Shown one piece after another: positions 62,975-64,000 of a stretch of 64,000 nt of DNA. This DNA is from Boesenbergia rotunda (Eukaryota > Streptophyta > Magnoliopsida > Zingiberales > Zingiberaceae): assembly GCA_024364735.1 (NCBI GenBank), contig JAGFNQ010005219.1, positions 310,121-374,120 on the forward strand. Reading direction: 5' to 3'. Numbering within the stretch: position 1 is the first letter of the stretch; each line of letters opens with the position of its first letter. The notes beneath the pieces were generated by a model. That model was not told the origin of the DNA. It ran no database searches and saw only the letters and a program-made list of their open reading frames with translations. The translations under genes were made by a program, and so were the position numbers.

Positions 62975-64000
62975 CCGAATTACACCGATGTGGAATTTTG
63001 GAATTATTTGAACCCGGTTCATTTGATACATGCGAATCTTGCTTAAAAGGCAAGATGACCAAATTACCCTTTCCCGGAAAAGGTAATCCAGTGGGAGAAT
63101 TGCTTGGTCTAATACATACCGATGTATGTGGACCAATGTCAACTCTTTCACAAGGAGGCTATAGCTACTTCATCACCTTCATCGATGATCACTCACGATT
63201 TGGGTATGTGTTCTTGATGAAACACAAATCTGAAGCCTTTGAGAAATTCAAAGAGTTCAGAAATGAAGTAGAGAAACAGCTTGGCAAAAGTATTAAGATA
63301 CTTCGATCCGATCGAGGTGGTGAATACTTAAGTAAAGAGTTTCAAGATTATCTAAGGGACAATGGGATATTGTCCCAATGGACTCCGCCGTATACACCAC
63401 AGCATAATGGTGTATCTGAGAGGCGCAACCGAACCTTGATGGACATGGTTAGGTCTATGATGAATCATGCAACTCTTCCAAAATCCTTTTGGAGCTATGC
63501 ACTTAAGACAGCTGTTTACTTGCTAAACAGAGTCCCAACTAAGGTAGTCTCTACTACTCCATATGAGATTTGGAATAGTAAGAAACCTCACTTAACTCAC
63601 CTTAAGATATGGGGTTGTCCTGCTTATGTGAAGCGGGTTGTATCAGACAAATTGGATGCTAAGTCTGATAAATGTCTATTTATTGGATACCCTAAGGAAA
63701 CGAAGGGTTACCAATTCTATCATCCCTTGGAACAAAAGGTGTTTGTTTCAAGGCATGCTGTATTTCTAGAGAAAGAGTTTCTTTTGCAAGAAAACAGTGG
63801 GAGTGTGATTGAACTTGATGAAGTTCAAGAAACTCCAATAGACATCACAGAGACACCTAGTCTAGGCCCACAACCGATAATTCATAGTGATGAGCTATCA
63901 GTTGAACCTAAAACTATACCACCTCTTCGTAGGTCTGATAGGACACGCAACATTCCAGAGAGATACGGATTTCTCGTAAGTGAATCGAACGACGTGTTGC
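62971..64000 (+). CDS. Copia Y integrase (partial pol, runs off window)
   Basis: An open frame continues from the break to the end of the window without a stop. It encodes the rest of GAG-pre-integrase with its Cys pair (DTCESCLKGKM), then the integrase core: HTDVCGPM, ITFIDDHSRFGYVF, ILRSDRGGEYLS, PQHNGVSERRNRTLMDMVRS (the D-D-E residues all present), YLLNRVPTK and LKIWGCPAYVKR. A linker toward RT follows (RRSDRTRNIPERYGF). RT and RNase H lie beyond the edge. The frame is offset from the upstream gag-protease frame by a small deletion near 62961-62970. The ATG at 62971 is internal and probably not a true start. Confidence 0.92.
   Translation, partial: MTELHRCGILELFEPGSFDTCESCLKGKMTKLPFPGKGNPVGELLGLIHTDVCGPMSTLSQGGYSYFITFIDDHSRFGYVFLMKHKSEAFEKFKEFRNEVEKQLGKSIKILRSDRGGEYLSKEFQDYLRDNGILSQWTPPYTPQHNGVSERRNRTLMDMVRSMMNHATLPKSFWSYALKTAVYLLNRVPTKVVSTTPYEIWNSKKPHLTHLKIWGCPAYVKRVVSDKLDAKSDKCLFIGYPKETKGYQFYHPLEQKVFVSRHAVFLEKEFLLQENSGSVIELDEVQETPIDITETPSLGPQPIIHSDELSVEPKTIPPLRRSDRTRNIPERYGFLVSESNDVL

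Larger units (their letters stand above)
57683..64000 (+). mobile_element. Copia Y element, 5' part
   Basis: Plus strand: 5' LTR, primer-binding site, leader, gag-protease, integrase, running off the window. It interrupts the gypsy frame cleanly at KIARPLT, so the five bases before it (TCTTA, 57678-57682) are the expected target duplication, to be found again after the 3' LTR outside the window. It is the outermost insertion here, inside an Athila-type element that is itself inside a copia LTR array. Confidence 0.92.

Overview
This window looks like nuclear DNA from a flowering plant. It consists almost entirely of nested LTR retrotransposons, and I found no host gene, tRNA, rRNA or CRISPR. 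The plant assignment rests on the element types: a Ty3/gypsy chromovirus of the Tekay/Del kind, Athila-type gypsy elements with the TGGCGCCGTTGCCGGGGA primer-binding site, Ty1/copia elements primed by initiator tRNA-Met, and Sirevirus-like copia LTRs with repeated polypurine tracts. The sequence does not fix the species.

Layout, left to right. 1-2229 is unassigned AT-rich DNA with a paired-palindrome cluster and a broken CCHC zinc-knuckle reading frame. 2230-6441 is the 3' end of a minus-strand Sirevirus-like copia element; its 3' LTR is split by a solo LTR of the same family with target duplication GAACC. 6442-8302 is a mosaic of gypsy and copia LTR fragments. 8303-21575 is a decayed plus-strand copia element ('X' family), split by a complete young Tekay-type element at 8839-18899 with target duplication GATTG. 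21576-43081 is an old minus-strand X-family LTR, split by a second X element (22442-41891). That second element carries a Sirevirus-like solo LTR in its 3' LTR (23662-25241, target duplication GTCTC) and a 10-kb Athila-type element lacking reverse transcriptase (27174-37202) in its interior. 43082-51789 is a gag remnant, a leader and a tandem array with a 2.07-kb period, built from X-family leader plus LTR. The last unit is interrupted by a second Athila-type element (51790-57682), and that one is interrupted by a copia element ('Y') that runs off the right edge (57683-64000).

The proteins are retrotransposon machinery: gag (capsid with zinc knuckle), aspartic protease, reverse transcriptase, RNase H and integrase. 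The Tekay pol is open across its full length and its LTRs are nearly identical, so it is the youngest complete insertion. Copia Y has one frame break in about 2.3 kb of coding sequence. Other coding regions are decayed.

The most unusual signals are short palindromic words repeated at fixed spacing in several LTRs. The clearest is GGGCGCC, spaced 18 bp apart with a variable 11-bp spacer, just upstream of the TATA box in the Sirevirus-like LTRs. Also notable are an Athila-type element in which a repeat-built reading frame stands where RT-integrase should be, and the tandem LTR-leader array with a shared recombination junction.
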